Shown here: positions 51,231 to 59,738 of the stretch, piece after piece
How positions within the stretch are numbered: the first letter of the stretch is position 1
Layout of the letters: every line of letters begins with the position of its first letter
Assembly: GCA_942491525.1 (NCBI GenBank)
Contig: CALOBW010000030.1
Location: 62,001 to 126,000, forward strand
Length of the DNA stretch: 64,000 nucleotides
Source: CAYWBU01 sp942491525
Lineage (GTDB): Bacteria > Desulfobacterota > Desulfomonilia > UBA1062
Direction: 5' to 3'
Position numbers and translations under genes: made by a program
The notes under the pieces: model-generated
What the model was told of the DNA's origin: nothing
Seen by the model: only the letters and a program-made list of their open reading frames with translations
Database searches by the model: none

Positions 51231-51545
51231 TAAATCATCTTTGGCTGGATTATACTCACAAAATGGACATTCAATAAAATACTTAAGCCATTCGATTGAT
51301 TTGGGATCTGATCGTTTATTAAAGGAATACCAAGCCAAAAACTTACCACAACTGGGGCACCTAACTGACAAACACATCGCCACAAATGCAGCAAAGCCAA
51401 TAACCACTCCGACAAACATAGTCTCTAATGATTGGTAACGGAAGCCTATCACACAAATAATTGCCCCAATCCACGCTGGAACAATTGGGACTAAAAATTT
51501 CAACTGCTGATTCGTAGCGACAATAAATATTTTGTCTTCATTCAT
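51228..51545 (-). CDS. Small membrane protein with zinc ribbon (cassette gene)
   Basis: 105 residues. Two hydrophobic segments (about 18-34 and 42-60) precede a CPSCGKFL...CPFCEYN zinc-ribbon pair. It has a good ribosome site (AGGAG five bases upstream). Short membrane proteins with a terminal zinc ribbon are frequent cassette cargo but have no known job. Confidence 0.65.
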   Translation of the reverse strand: MNEDKIFIVATNQQLKFLVPIVPAWIGAIICVIGFRYQSLETMFVGVVIGFAAFVAMCLSVRCPSCGKFLAWYSFNKRSDPKSIEWLKYFIECPFCEYNPAKDDL

Positions 51546-51661
51546 AAGATCTCCTATCAACAAAAACATACATTTCGCTCTATGCAGCAAATCATTTAGT
51601 CGACATTAGGCAACGACTATACATGATCAACCTAGCATTTTCTGAACCTCAGCTAAACTGC

Positions 51662-51725
51662 ACATAACTGCTATCTACCATGCTGATCCTGGGACTTCAA
51701 ATGATGCTTTATTGGTTAGTTAAGT
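51662..51725 (-). other. attC-like recombination site, 64 bp
   Basis: ACATAAC at 51662-51668 and GTTAAGT at 51719-51725, which fits GTTRRRY. Its interior is nearly identical to the elements at 52230 and 53354 (shared CTATCTACCATGC and ATGCTTTATTGG). The stop codon of the upstream membrane-protein gene (51716) lies within it, a usual arrangement for attC. Confidence 0.6.
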
Positions 51726-52186
51726 GCTCTATTCAACTTTCGCACAAGTTTATTATAATACCACGCCAATATAATTAGCATCGAAATGAATATGCCAAGA
51801 CTGGATAAATCTTGGCCATGAATTACACCGATTCCTGAATGTAAAACACCATACATTATTCCCAATAATAAGACTGAACATACTTTGATCGTACAAGCAG
51901 GGTGAGTCTCATCAGCTCTAAGTTGACATATAAATAATACCGCAGATTTTTTGCCCCACGTATCTGCTAATCTCAAATATGCATATTGGGGATTTGAAAG
52001 GTTATAAACATATAGTCCTAATCGTTTACAATCCTTATGACTTATGTTGCCGACATCCCTTTTGCCTTTAATCTGTTTTATGGGTAAGCCGAATCTATAT
52101 GGATAAGTAACACTTAACCTACATAGGAATTGTTCAATTATTATTAGTATAAAAATAACTATTCCAGGAATGATTGATAAATCCAT
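51716..52186 (-). CDS. Small membrane protein, unknown (cassette gene)
   Basis: 156 residues. N-terminal helix (residues 4-22) and two further helices near 100-116 and 125-145 enclose a polar stretch with KRDVGNISHKDCKRLGLYVYN. AT-rich DNA and poor ribosome site. No recognised domain. It fills the interval between two attC-like sites. Confidence 0.6.
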   Translation of the reverse strand: MDLSIIPGIVIFILIIIEQFLCRLSVTYPYRFGLPIKQIKGKRDVGNISHKDCKRLGLYVYNLSNPQYAYLRLADTWGKKSAVLFICQLRADETHPACTIKVCSVLLLGIMYGVLHSGIGVIHGQDLSSLGIFISMLIILAWYYNKLVRKLNRALN

Positions 52187-52229
52187 ATATATCCCAAATC
52201 ATTTCTACTTAGCACTGCTCTCAGAGTGC

Positions 52230-52293
52230 ACATAACTGCTATCTACCATGCCGAACCTGCGACTTCAAATAATGCGTTATTGTCCTGCTATAT
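52230..52293 (-). other. attC-like recombination site, 64 bp with altered right box
   Basis: ACATAACTGCTATCTACC at the left end is identical to the other elements. The right box, at the position expected for a 64-base element, reads GCTATAT and differs from GTTATGT in two bases. The site lies between the oxidoreductase and membrane-protein genes. Confidence 0.5.
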
Positions 52294-52329
52294 GCAGTCA
52301 ATTAAAGCTGTGGACTCACAGGCTGGGTT

Positions 52330-53298
52330 TTAATCATTATTAATTTTTATGACTATTTTGCCTTTAAAAGTTCCACTGCCAAAATATCGAAAAGCTTCAG
52401 CGGTTTCTTCAAGGGGAAAGCATTTATCGATAACAGGCTTCAGCTTTCCAGCCTCAAACAGCTCGATCAGATAACTCAAATCCTTATTGGCGCTATAGCT
52501 CAACATACGCAAGTTATACTCTCTGGTTAGCATTCCAGCCCCAACAAGTTGCAGGAGTCTTGAAGTTTTGCCTCCGACAGTCACATAGGTGCCATGGGGA
52601 GATAGCACGCGTTTATAATCAGAGACAGAACGGGTAGTCTTAACGTCAAAGATCAAATCATATTTCTGGTTATTTGTTGTAAAATCTTCTTTTGTATAGT
52701 CAATCAGATGGTCTGCGCCGAGTGTGCGCATCATGTCCAGTTTATCTGTGTGGTCCACCGCTGTGATTTCGACATCAAATAGTTTGGCTATCTGAATAGC
52801 CAGTGCACCAGTACTGCCACCTCCGCCATTAATCAAAACCTTTTGTCCGGACTTTATCTGGCCAACATCGATAAGACCCTGAACCGCAAGGTTGCCTCCA
52901 TGAGGCAGGCACGCCGCTTCCTCAAATGTCATGCGGGATGGTTTAAGAAACAGACTGTTTTCAGAAGCACAAGCGTACTCGGCAAACGCGCCCCAACCGT
53001 TTTCAGCCAAGTCACCAAACACTTCATCTCCAACCTGAAATTGTTTCACATTTGCCCCGAGCGCTTCAATCTTTCCGGTTATGTCACATCCATGTATTAG
53101 AGGATTCCTGGGCTTTAAAAGACCACTTAACAAACGATACTCAGGAGGCTGCCCTGTTAACATATCCCAATCCCATGAATTAATGGATACCGCATGAACC
53201 TTTAGCAAAACCTCATTATCTTGGGGGAGAGGTTTTGCAACCTCTTTTAATTCCAGAACATCAGGGGACCCATATTTTTGATATGTAATGGCTTTCAT
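52330..53298 (-). CDS. Zinc-independent quinone-oxidoreductase-like dehydrogenase (MDR, cassette gene)
   Basis: 322 residues of the NADPH quinone reductase/reticulon-4-interacting branch: MKAITYQKYGSPDVLELKEV, VHAVSINSWDWDMLTG, NPLIHGCDITGKIEALGANV, cofactor loop VLINGGGGSTGALAIQIAKL and the IVIKI end. Likely reduces enones or quinones with NADPH. The start at 53298 gives the canonical MKAI N-terminus. It lies between two attC-like sites. Confidence 0.85.
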   Translation of the reverse strand: MKAITYQKYGSPDVLELKEVAKPLPQDNEVLLKVHAVSINSWDWDMLTGQPPEYRLLSGLLKPRNPLIHGCDITGKIEALGANVKQFQVGDEVFGDLAENGWGAFAEYACASENSLFLKPSRMTFEEAACLPHGGNLAVQGLIDVGQIKSGQKVLINGGGGSTGALAIQIAKLFDVEITAVDHTDKLDMMRTLGADHLIDYTKEDFTTNNQKYDLIFDVKTTRSVSDYKRVLSPHGTYVTVGGKTSRLLQLVGAGMLTREYNLRMLSYSANKDLSYLIELFEAGKLKPVIDKCFPLEETAEAFRYFGSGTFKGKIVIKINND

Positions 53299-53353
53299 AA
53301 GTATCTCTACAATAACTGATATAACTGTTAAATGAAATTTCCATATATGATCT

Positions 53354-53417
53354 ACATAACTGCTATCTACCATGCAAATCCGGGCACTTCAAACGATGCT
53401 TTATTGGCTAGTTATGT
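53354..53417 (-). other. attC-like recombination site, 64 bp, perfect terminal repeats
   Basis: ACATAAC (53354-53360) and GTTATGT (53411-53417) are perfect inverted complements, extended to eight pairs by T/A. The helicase stop codon (53412-53414) is inside the right box. This arrangement is typical of a cassette gene running into its attC. Confidence 0.6.
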
Positions 53418-54710
53418 GGAGTATCGATTAAAATAGTCTACAATGACCCGATCTACCTTAATATCCTGCTGGCGGACCGGCCTGCTTAGGGTTAAACCAT
53501 CAAGACTTGTACAGCGACTCAAGGCAACATAGGTCTGTCCATGAGAAAAACTGCCGGCACCCAGATCCAGCACAACTCGGTCAAATGTCTTGCCCTGACT
53601 TTTATGCACCGTAACCGCCCAGGCGAGTTTCAGCGGTATCTGGGTAAAGGTTCCGATTGTATGACGTTCAAAGCGCCCACTCCTGAAGATATATTCCGAA
53701 ATCTCCCAGGTAAAAGGCGCGGTTGTCACCAGAGATCCGTCGGCCAGCTGAACCTCCAGCAGATCAACCTCCTCATTCAGCTCCTCATCAAACTGGCTGA
53801 CAAATCTTGTAACCCTGCCCAGCGAACCATTGACCCAGCGCTTCTGCGAATCGTTGTTGATGAACATAACCTGGGCGCCAATCTTGAGCTGAATCAGCTG
53901 ATCATTGGGCCGGATATTTTCAATTCTGCCGCTGCTGGTCGCCCGATACTCAATCACCTGGCTATCGATGGTGTCGAGCATCCTGGAGTTAAAGGTATTC
54001 ACCTTCATGTTGGTTGTCATTATACGGATTGATTGATCATCCCTGTCCCGCTGCGCGCCAACCCTGGAGTTCAGAAATTCAAGGTCTGAGGCGCGCACCC
54101 GGTTTTCTCTGACCCGATTCAGCACCTGAATAAAATCATAATCCTTCTGGCGGTAGACCTCTTTCAGCTCAATAAGCTTCAACTGCAGGCCGGGCGTGAA
54201 GAGATCCTGCTGCTCAAAGAGGCGGGCCGCAAAGAAGTATGGCGACTCATAGCGGAAGTGATCCTGTTTGCTGACCACCGGCGGCAGTTGAAAAAGATCA
54301 CCCACAAAGATGACCCGCACGCCGCCAAATGGAGCATCGATACCCCTGCTTCTGCGCAGCAGAATATCAATGGCATCCAGCAGGTCTGCCCTGACCATCG
54401 AGATCTCATCAATGATCAGATTGGTTAAGGCCTTAAACTTTTCCCGGTTATGCTTTGAGATCTTTATATTGGCGGCCTCATCATACTCATAACCGGGCTT
54501 CAGCTTAAAGAAGGAGTGAATAGTCTGGCCATCCACATTGATAGCGGCGATACCGGTGGGCGCAACCACCACCGCATCAATCAAGCGCCTGATATGGGCC
54601 AGCAGGGTTGACTTGCCTGTACCGGCCTTACCGGTGATAAACAGATTTTCACTGCTGTTGGTTGCTAGTTTGATGGCCACATTGGCTTCTTGGGAAAATA
54701 CATATTCCAT
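53412..54710 (-). CDS. PIF1-like helicase (SF1B)
   Basis: 432 residues. Motif I is FITGKAGTGKSTLL; PTGIAAINVDGQTIHSFF, LIIDEISMVRADLLD (motif II), FVGDLFQLPPV (motif III), AWAVTVHKSQGKTFD and YVALSRCTSLDGL (motifs V-VI) follow. PIF1/RecD-like helicases unwind DNA 5' to 3'. The start at 54710 is preferred over an upstream extension because of GAGAG and family N-termini. Its stop codon lies in an attC-like element. Whether it is the first cassette or the border gene is not clear. Confidence 0.9.
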   Translation of the reverse strand: MEYVFSQEANVAIKLATNSSENLFITGKAGTGKSTLLAHIRRLIDAVVVAPTGIAAINVDGQTIHSFFKLKPGYEYDEAANIKISKHNREKFKALTNLIIDEISMVRADLLDAIDILLRRSRGIDAPFGGVRVIFVGDLFQLPPVVSKQDHFRYESPYFFAARLFEQQDLFTPGLQLKLIELKEVYRQKDYDFIQVLNRVRENRVRASDLEFLNSRVGAQRDRDDQSIRIMTTNMKVNTFNSRMLDTIDSQVIEYRATSSGRIENIRPNDQLIQLKIGAQVMFINNDSQKRWVNGSLGRVTRFVSQFDEELNEEVDLLEVQLADGSLVTTAPFTWEISEYIFRSGRFERHTIGTFTQIPLKLAWAVTVHKSQGKTFDRVVLDLGAGSFSHGQTYVALSRCTSLDGLTLSRPVRQQDIKVDRVIVDYFNRYST

Positions 54711-54714
54711 TTCT

Positions 54715-54987
54715 TTACTCTCTACCTGCGCTCCCAGAATTGAATAGATCGACTTTGGACTTGCGAAAAACAATTTCTTTATACCCCATGTCTATGAGGA
54801 TAGGGATAATTATCAAAGCAGCCTGATAACCACTCCCCGGCAACCACTTGGAAAACAGATCATCCCACGCCTTAGCAAATCCATCAGTATTGATGCTACA
54901 TCTATACACCGCATAAGTGCCGCCCGACAGGGTCTGGAGTCCTATCTCACCATCAACATTTGTACCGACTGGAACACTGCTATGCCC
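54715..54987 (-). pseudogene. Decayed GyrI-like / AraC effector-binding domain gene
   Basis: Directly after the HD-protein stop, and in the same frame, a start-less reading runs VPVGTNVDGEIGLQTLSGGTY and then FAKAWDDLFSKWLPGSGYQ. The last part is the signature of GyrI-like effector-binding domains. Beyond SGYQ the homology moves to another frame (CFDNYPYPHRH), so there is a frameshift, and the N-terminal half is missing. It is a remnant, not an expressed gene. Confidence 0.65.
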
Positions 54988-55572
54988 TTACTTAAGATCT
55001 GAAAAGACGCCAACATCCTGAGCTTCCGATAATAGGTTTTGATAGAATTTCTCAAGCACCCCGCCAGAGAAATATCTGTTCATGTATTCCAAGACTTCAC
55101 TGTATTCAACATTCAACTTTCTGTATGAGGAGTGACGCTCATTGGTACATAGATTCTGAATGAGAGGCATTAGTTTATCAGCTGACTTAACAATCTGAGA
55201 CTCAAGTGATTCTTGGCTTATATACTCATCAAATAAAGCCGAGAGATTTTGGGCTGCTGACTCAGGTAACATGGAGAACAATTTCTCAGCAGCTCTCTTT
55301 TCTTTCTCCTCCTTATTGGTCGTGTCACCCCGATATGGGTTGGTGTCGCCTGCATATATTTCCGGCAGATCGTGAATTAATGCCATCTTTAAAAGTTTGG
55401 CTGAATCGATATTATCAAATTCGTCTTCAAGTAGAATGAGAAAGACAGCTAAATGCCAAGAATGCTCAGCATCACTTTCAGCCCTGCCAGCACTCGTTGT
55501 CTGACATACTCGTTCGCAGGTTTTAAATTTCTCTATCTCTTTTAAAAACTTAATTATGGATTCTATTGCCAT
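54988..55572 (-). CDS. HD-domain nucleotidase (YfbR/HDDC2-like)
   Basis: 194 residues with a complete HD metal site: DAEHSWHLAVF, ALIHDLPEIYAGDTNPY and KSADKLMPLIQN. These residues match the 5'-deoxynucleotidase YfbR/HDDC2 group that dephosphorylates nucleoside monophosphates. Good ribosome site GAGGG. It belongs to the AT-rich minus-strand series, but no attC-like site borders it. Its stop is followed in frame by the GyrI remnant. Confidence 0.88.
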   Translation of the reverse strand: MAIESIIKFLKEIEKFKTCERVCQTTSAGRAESDAEHSWHLAVFLILLEDEFDNIDSAKLLKMALIHDLPEIYAGDTNPYRGDTTNKEEKEKRAAEKLFSMLPESAAQNLSALFDEYISQESLESQIVKSADKLMPLIQNLCTNERHSSYRKLNVEYSEVLEYMNRYFSGGVLEKFYQNLLSEAQDVGVFSDLK

Positions 55573-55678
55573 TACATCCCTCTATCCATTTACCTAATAT
55601 CATTGTGAATCTTCAAATTTTGACATCTAGTTCCTCGGTGACTTTGCTTAGCATCCCATTTATTCGGATGCAGACCTA

Positions 55679-56104
55679 CTAGGCGCCCCAACCCATCACA
55701 ACTTCCCAACGCCCGGTATGCTCATCAATCTGCTCGCTGATCGCCTTGAAACCCTGCGCGAGGTAGAAATCAAGGCTGGCCCGGTTTTCCCTGTAGACTG
55801 TCAGTTCAAGCTGGCTGCGCTTCGTCTTGGCATGTTCAATAAGCTGCCGGCCAATCCCCCTGCCCTGCTGCTCAGGCTGCACAAAGATTGCCGCCAGGGA
55901 ATTCCCGTACAGGGCATAGAACCCGAGCACGCTGGATTCCTGCTCAAAAACATATGTTTCAGAGGCGGGGATGTAGATGTTGCGCATGTCATCAACTTTA
56001 GACTCCCAGAACTCAGCAGCCACAAAGGCATGGGCCCTGACTGAAGCTTCCAGCCAGATATTCAGGATGGTGTCCAGATCCTGCGGATCGTATTCTCGAA
56101 TCAT
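55679..56104 (-). CDS. GNAT-family N-acetyltransferase
   Basis: 141 residues: MIREYDPQDLDTILNIWLEA opening, FVQPEQQGRGIGRQLIEHAK as acetyl-CoA pyrophosphate loop, and ENRASLDFYLAQGFKAISEQ. Members of this YjaB/RimI-like branch acetylate amino groups of unknown substrates. The start at 56104 has GGGGG four bases upstream. Last minus-strand gene of the island. Confidence 0.9.
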   Translation of the reverse strand: MIREYDPQDLDTILNIWLEASVRAHAFVAAEFWESKVDDMRNIYIPASETYVFEQESSVLGFYALYGNSLAAIFVQPEQQGRGIGRQLIEHAKTKRSQLELTVYRENRASLDFYLAQGFKAISEQIDEHTGRWEVVMGWGA

Positions 56105-56223
56105 GATTCCCCCGGAAAAACTTTTAAAATCTATGCCTGCGGACGTCAATTATATAAATCGTAACCCCCGGCCGGCTGAAACGTTTAGCTCTCAGATATT
56201 CATTAAAAAAGGAGGTAAATATT

Positions 56224-56994
56224 ATGCGGAAACTGACAGCACTGTTTATCATAGCATTATTAGGAGCATTGTTTACAGTTGGTTGCAAAAAGTCGGATGA
56301 TGCCGCCGGAGTCCTATCAGCGGCAGCAGCCAACGCACTCGATTATACGATCTGCGACGCAAACCACGACTGCCCTGAGGCCAATGATTATTTCTTCTTC
56401 CTGCCGCCCATGGTCGCCATTGATGACCTGCCTGTATTTGAACCGGACACCTTCTCTGACGGCCTGACTCCTCTGGTCAGGGTCTATCAGGACTCTATCC
56501 TGGTAGAGGAAATCGAAGCTCATCTGCCCATTAACTGCATCATTGAGGAGTGCGAACTGGAGTGTGAATTCTACATTGCCAATTGGAGCATTGCCAACAA
56601 ATCCGGGCCCTACCGCCTCGAGGTCGAAGTTGAGGGCGAGGTTCTCGGCTATGTGGAGGCAACACTGCCGAGGATAAACGGCCAAGGGCGCAGCCTGCCC
56701 ATCAAGTTCAGAATTGAGTATGATGCACTGCCGGTAACAATCGACCCTGACTCCGGCGCGATCGGCAGCGCCTTCACCATCCATGATCCCCATGCCCGTA
56801 TGATCGGAGGCGACATCGCCCTTTTCACCGTGAATGGCACCAGTGTCGAAGCTGACAATATCAACGTCGAGGACAGCAAGACCATGACCGGTGAGGTACC
56901 CAGTCTGCCATCCGGCCCCTGCAGCGTCAGTGTCATGGATGCAAGCGCAACGGTTGAATGCTTCGAACCGTTGGATTTCACAATCGCACCTTAA
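56224..56994 (+). CDS. Lipoprotein with Ig-like/IPT-like C-terminal part, unknown
   Basis: 256 residues. Lipobox TVGC after a 20-residue signal. The mature part has a Cys-rich stretch (INCIIEECELECEFYI) and ends in an IPT/TIG-like sandwich (PVTIDPDSGAIGSAFTIHD, then MTGEVPSLPSGPCSVSV). Strong AAAGGAGG site. It converges on the fucosidase gene with six bases between. Confidence 0.75.
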   Translation: MRKLTALFIIALLGALFTVGCKKSDDAAGVLSAAAANALDYTICDANHDCPEANDYFFFLPPMVAIDDLPVFEPDTFSDGLTPLVRVYQDSILVEEIEAHLPINCIIEECELECEFYIANWSIANKSGPYRLEVEVEGEVLGYVEATLPRINGQGRSLPIKFRIEYDALPVTIDPDSGAIGSAFTIHDPHARMIGGDIALFTVNGTSVEADNINVEDSKTMTGEVPSLPSGPCSVSVMDASATVECFEPLDFTIAP

Positions 56995-56999
56995 GAAGA

Positions 57000-58796
57000 T
57001 CAGCCGGCTGCAGCCAGCCTCGCTGACTGCAGCCGCGGCTCCACCCGCCGCCACTGCTCGGTGCGCCCCAGCATGGGCAGGCCGACATAACCGCGGATGT
57101 TGAGGATGTCCTTGTTGGCCAGCCAAAGCCTGCAGCTGTATCTCCGACCCTCCTCGGGGTCAATGATCTGCCCGCCGGAATAGATGCCGCGTTTATAAAG
57201 AAAACCATCCATTAACCTGAAATCCTGGAAGCGCGGGTCGCCGTCCACGGTCCAGGTGATGGTGCCGTTGTAATGACCGTCATCACGACGGATAGTGATG
57301 ACGGCGGCACTCTTGGCGTCGATCCACTCCCCCAGGATGCAGTCCGGATCGCTCAGCGCGCTGGGGCTGCGCCAGAACTGCTCTTCAGCCACATAGCTGT
57401 CAATCCAGCCCTCCTGCACGGCCAAGGCCCTGACCTTAACGCTCTCCTCAATCCTGAAGGGGCCGCTGTAGAGCGCCGAATTGCGGTCCGGACGCGAGCC
57501 GTCAGTGGTGTAGAAGATATCGCCCTGGCCCTCGATGGTGATGTTCGTTGACTCAACAAATAAGTTGTGGGTCGCATTCTGATCACGCGCCTGATCCATG
57601 CTGATTACAGGCAGGGGGGTAAGCCTGGCCGGCTCGGCCTGCATCTCAAGGCAGATGGGCAGGTCACTCGCGGGCAACTCTCCTGACCAGGTCTCATCCC
57701 GGCCCAGCAGGCGAACCTCTCCACTAGGTTCGAGGTCCTTAAACTCCACCTGACTGTGCTTGAGCACCACAAACCAGCGCCCCGCCGGTGCGCGCAGAAT
57801 CCGGACATCCGGCGAGCCGCTCCTGAGCTGACTGACCGAGCTCTCAAAGATCACAGGCGCGTTGTGCTCCATCCAGCCGCTGATTTTTCGAAGAATATCG
57901 ATGCTGCCCGCAGGAATGCTGCCGTCGGCCCGCGGACCGACATTGAGCAGGAAGTTGCCGCCCTTGCTGATGATATCCACCAGGCGCCAGATCACCTCAT
58001 GGGCACTCTTCCAGTTAGCGTCCGTGGCCACAAAGCCCCAGTGGTCATTCATGGTCATGTTGGTTTCCCAGTCCAGGGCCGGATCGACATTGTCGGGAAT
58101 CTGCTGTTCAGGAGTCAGATAGTCGCCGACCCAGTTGCCCGGCCGGTTGAAGCCGCGAAAGCCGTCGCGCCCCTTGTCGATACGGTTGTTGATTATCAGG
58201 TCGGGTTTGAGCGCACGCAATCGCTGATAGAGCTTCCGGGCATGAGAGCTCTTCCACTGGCCGACCCACTCGCCGTCAAACCAGAGCAGGCCCGGGTCGA
58301 GCTCCAGCAACTCCTCAAGCTGGGGCAGCAGATGCCGGCGCAGGTAGCGGCCATATCGGCCGCGGACCGCATCCTTTTGATGCCAGTCCCAGATGGAGTG
58401 ATAGACGCAGAAACGCAGCCCCCCCTCATCGCAGGCCGCCTTGATCTGGGCCGTGACATCCAGGCCATAGGGCGTGGCCTTGACCACATTGTAGTCACTG
58501 ACCTTCGAATCCCAGAGGGCAAAACCGTCGTGATGCTTGGTGGTGAAGACCAGGTAGCGCATGCCGGCCGCCCGGGCCAGCCCCACCCACTCGTGCGGAT
58601 CAAAGCTGTCCGGATTAAACCGTGAGGCCAGCTTTTCATACTCATCAACGGCTATGCCGGCTTCACGCATGATCCACTCGCCGTAGCCCTCCTGGCCCTG
58701 CCAGCGGCCGGCCGGAATGGCATAGAGCCCCCAGTGCACAAACATGCCGAAGCGCGCCGCGCGCCACCACTGCATACGGTCATGGGTATCGGACAT
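57000..58796 (-). CDS. GH29 alpha-L-fucosidase with C-terminal chitobiase-like domain
   Basis: 598 residues. GH29 features: RFGMFVHWGLYAIPAGRW, FTTKHHDGFALWDS, VYHSIWDWHQ and the nucleophile Asp174 in LLWFDGEWVG; later WETNMTMNDHWGF and GGNFLLNVGPRADG. Residues about 410-475 (YTTDGSRPDRNSALYSGPF) are a chitobiase/FN3-like module, and the C-terminal ~100 residues resemble a DUF2147 lipocalin-like domain. No signal peptide. It releases alpha-fucose from glycans. Ribosome site GGAGG. Confidence 0.93.
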   Translation of the reverse strand: MSDTHDRMQWWRAARFGMFVHWGLYAIPAGRWQGQEGYGEWIMREAGIAVDEYEKLASRFNPDSFDPHEWVGLARAAGMRYLVFTTKHHDGFALWDSKVSDYNVVKATPYGLDVTAQIKAACDEGGLRFCVYHSIWDWHQKDAVRGRYGRYLRRHLLPQLEELLELDPGLLWFDGEWVGQWKSSHARKLYQRLRALKPDLIINNRIDKGRDGFRGFNRPGNWVGDYLTPEQQIPDNVDPALDWETNMTMNDHWGFVATDANWKSAHEVIWRLVDIISKGGNFLLNVGPRADGSIPAGSIDILRKISGWMEHNAPVIFESSVSQLRSGSPDVRILRAPAGRWFVVLKHSQVEFKDLEPSGEVRLLGRDETWSGELPASDLPICLEMQAEPARLTPLPVISMDQARDQNATHNLFVESTNITIEGQGDIFYTTDGSRPDRNSALYSGPFRIEESVKVRALAVQEGWIDSYVAEEQFWRSPSALSDPDCILGEWIDAKSAAVITIRRDDGHYNGTITWTVDGDPRFQDFRLMDGFLYKRGIYSGGQIIDPEEGRRYSCRLWLANKDILNIRGYVGLPMLGRTEQWRRVEPRLQSARLAAAG

Positions 58797-58839
58797 GAGA
58801 CCTCCAACGTTCTAGAACAACACTATAGACAATTATCAT

Positions 58840-59661
58840 TTATGGTTCAATTACTTCGACAAATGAGGCATGGCGTGGAATTCCCGACTGATTGAGCTCC
58901 TTATAGCTGAATCTTATGCGACTGCCCACAGGCGGCGGCTGATCGCGCTCAGCATCCGAAAAGCCGGTCCCGATATAGAAGCGCACGCCGTTTTCAAGCT
59001 CCACCTGCAATGAGCCCATGCGGCCCGCGTGCCGCCCCTCGCCCGACTTATGACCGATGACAACTCCCGCCTGCTCATAGAAGCGCTTGACCCGCAGCAA
59101 CTCGCCACTGCCAGGTCCATACGGCTGACCGGGCCGGCGCAGCATGAGGCCCTCACCGCCCAGGGCCTCGATCCGTTCAAGCTCGGCCTGCAGATGTTCA
59201 CGGCCCCGGCAGGGCTGCTGTTCAATAACACGGATATTGGCCGCCGGATGCACCTCCAGCCAATCCCGGGCATAGCGAATGCGCTCAATAAAGGTTCCGG
59301 GCGCACCGGGAACCTCGAAGATATTGTAGCTGACCGCGCGCCACTCTTCGCCCGGAACTTTACGCCTGACAATGCCCGAGAGCCGGCTGAAATCGCCGCG
59401 CTCAGTCCAGAGCTCGCCGTCCAGGGCAAAATCCGGCAGCTGATCCCTGAACCAGGCCGGCAGGATGATCTCATGGCCGCCGCGGCTCAACATGCGTTTT
59501 CCCGTCCAGTAGCCGCGCACCCCGTCAAGCTTCTCGCTCAGCCACCAGCCTTCAATCTTGTGCCCGGCCTCAAGGTCTGAGGGCACCACGATGAAGTCGG
59601 GCATGTCATCGGCCAGCAACGCTATAGGCAGACATAATATGAGCAGCACAATCAATCGCAT
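58840..59661 (-). CDS. Exported ATP-dependent DNA ligase (Lig E/B type)
   Basis: 273 residues with a signal peptide (1-17). Nucleotidyltransferase motif I is SEKLDGVRGYW (Lys44), then ALDGELW (motif III), YNIFEVPG, EGLMLRRPG (IV) and LLRVKRF (V); an OB-fold follows. This is the minimal periplasmic ligase found in proteobacteria, thought to act on DNA outside the cytoplasm. There is no good ribosome site before the ATG. Confidence 0.92.
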   Translation of the reverse strand: MRLIVLLILCLPIALLADDMPDFIVVPSDLEAGHKIEGWWLSEKLDGVRGYWTGKRMLSRGGHEIILPAWFRDQLPDFALDGELWTERGDFSRLSGIVRRKVPGEEWRAVSYNIFEVPGAPGTFIERIRYARDWLEVHPAANIRVIEQQPCRGREHLQAELERIEALGGEGLMLRRPGQPYGPGSGELLRVKRFYEQAGVVIGHKSGEGRHAGRMGSLQVELENGVRFYIGTGFSDAERDQPPPVGSRIRFSYKELNQSGIPRHASFVEVIEP

Positions 59662-59685
59662 GATTTATGAATAAACATGCAGGGC

Positions 59686-59716
59686 ACAAAAAAAAGGGGC
59701 GGTATTAACCGCCCCT
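59686..59716 (-). terminator. Terminator of the ceramidase gene
   Basis: On the minus strand GGGGCGGT pairs with ACCGCCCC over TAAT and is followed by eight T residues. Confidence 0.93.
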
Positions 59717-59738
59717 GCCCAAAAATCATCAGAATCAA

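Larger units (their letters stand above)
48145..53417 (-). other. Putative integron gene-cassette array (CALIN-like), attC sites without integrase
   Basis: A run of small AT-rich genes all on the minus strand is punctuated by elements that begin (plus-strand reading) ACATAACTGCTATC and end in a GTTRRRY-like box. Four of them are exactly 64 bp. On the minus strand this reads stop codon - RYYYAAC - spacer - GTTRRRY, the order expected for attC after a cassette gene. The elements resemble each other along most of their length, as in sedentary chromosomal integrons. No intI gene or attI site is in the window. Cassettes delimited: Sel1 pair; lipoprotein plus membrane protein; zinc-ribbon protein; membrane protein; oxidoreductase; and the helicase on the far side. 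Confidence 0.6.

Noticed and set aside
48145..53417. Family of insertion sequences or MITEs as explanation for the 64-bp elements
   Set aside because: There are no target-site duplications visible, the boxes fit RYYYAAC/GTTRRRY, and the elements are placed at gene ends in one orientation. I keep this as the main alternative but judge attC more likely.
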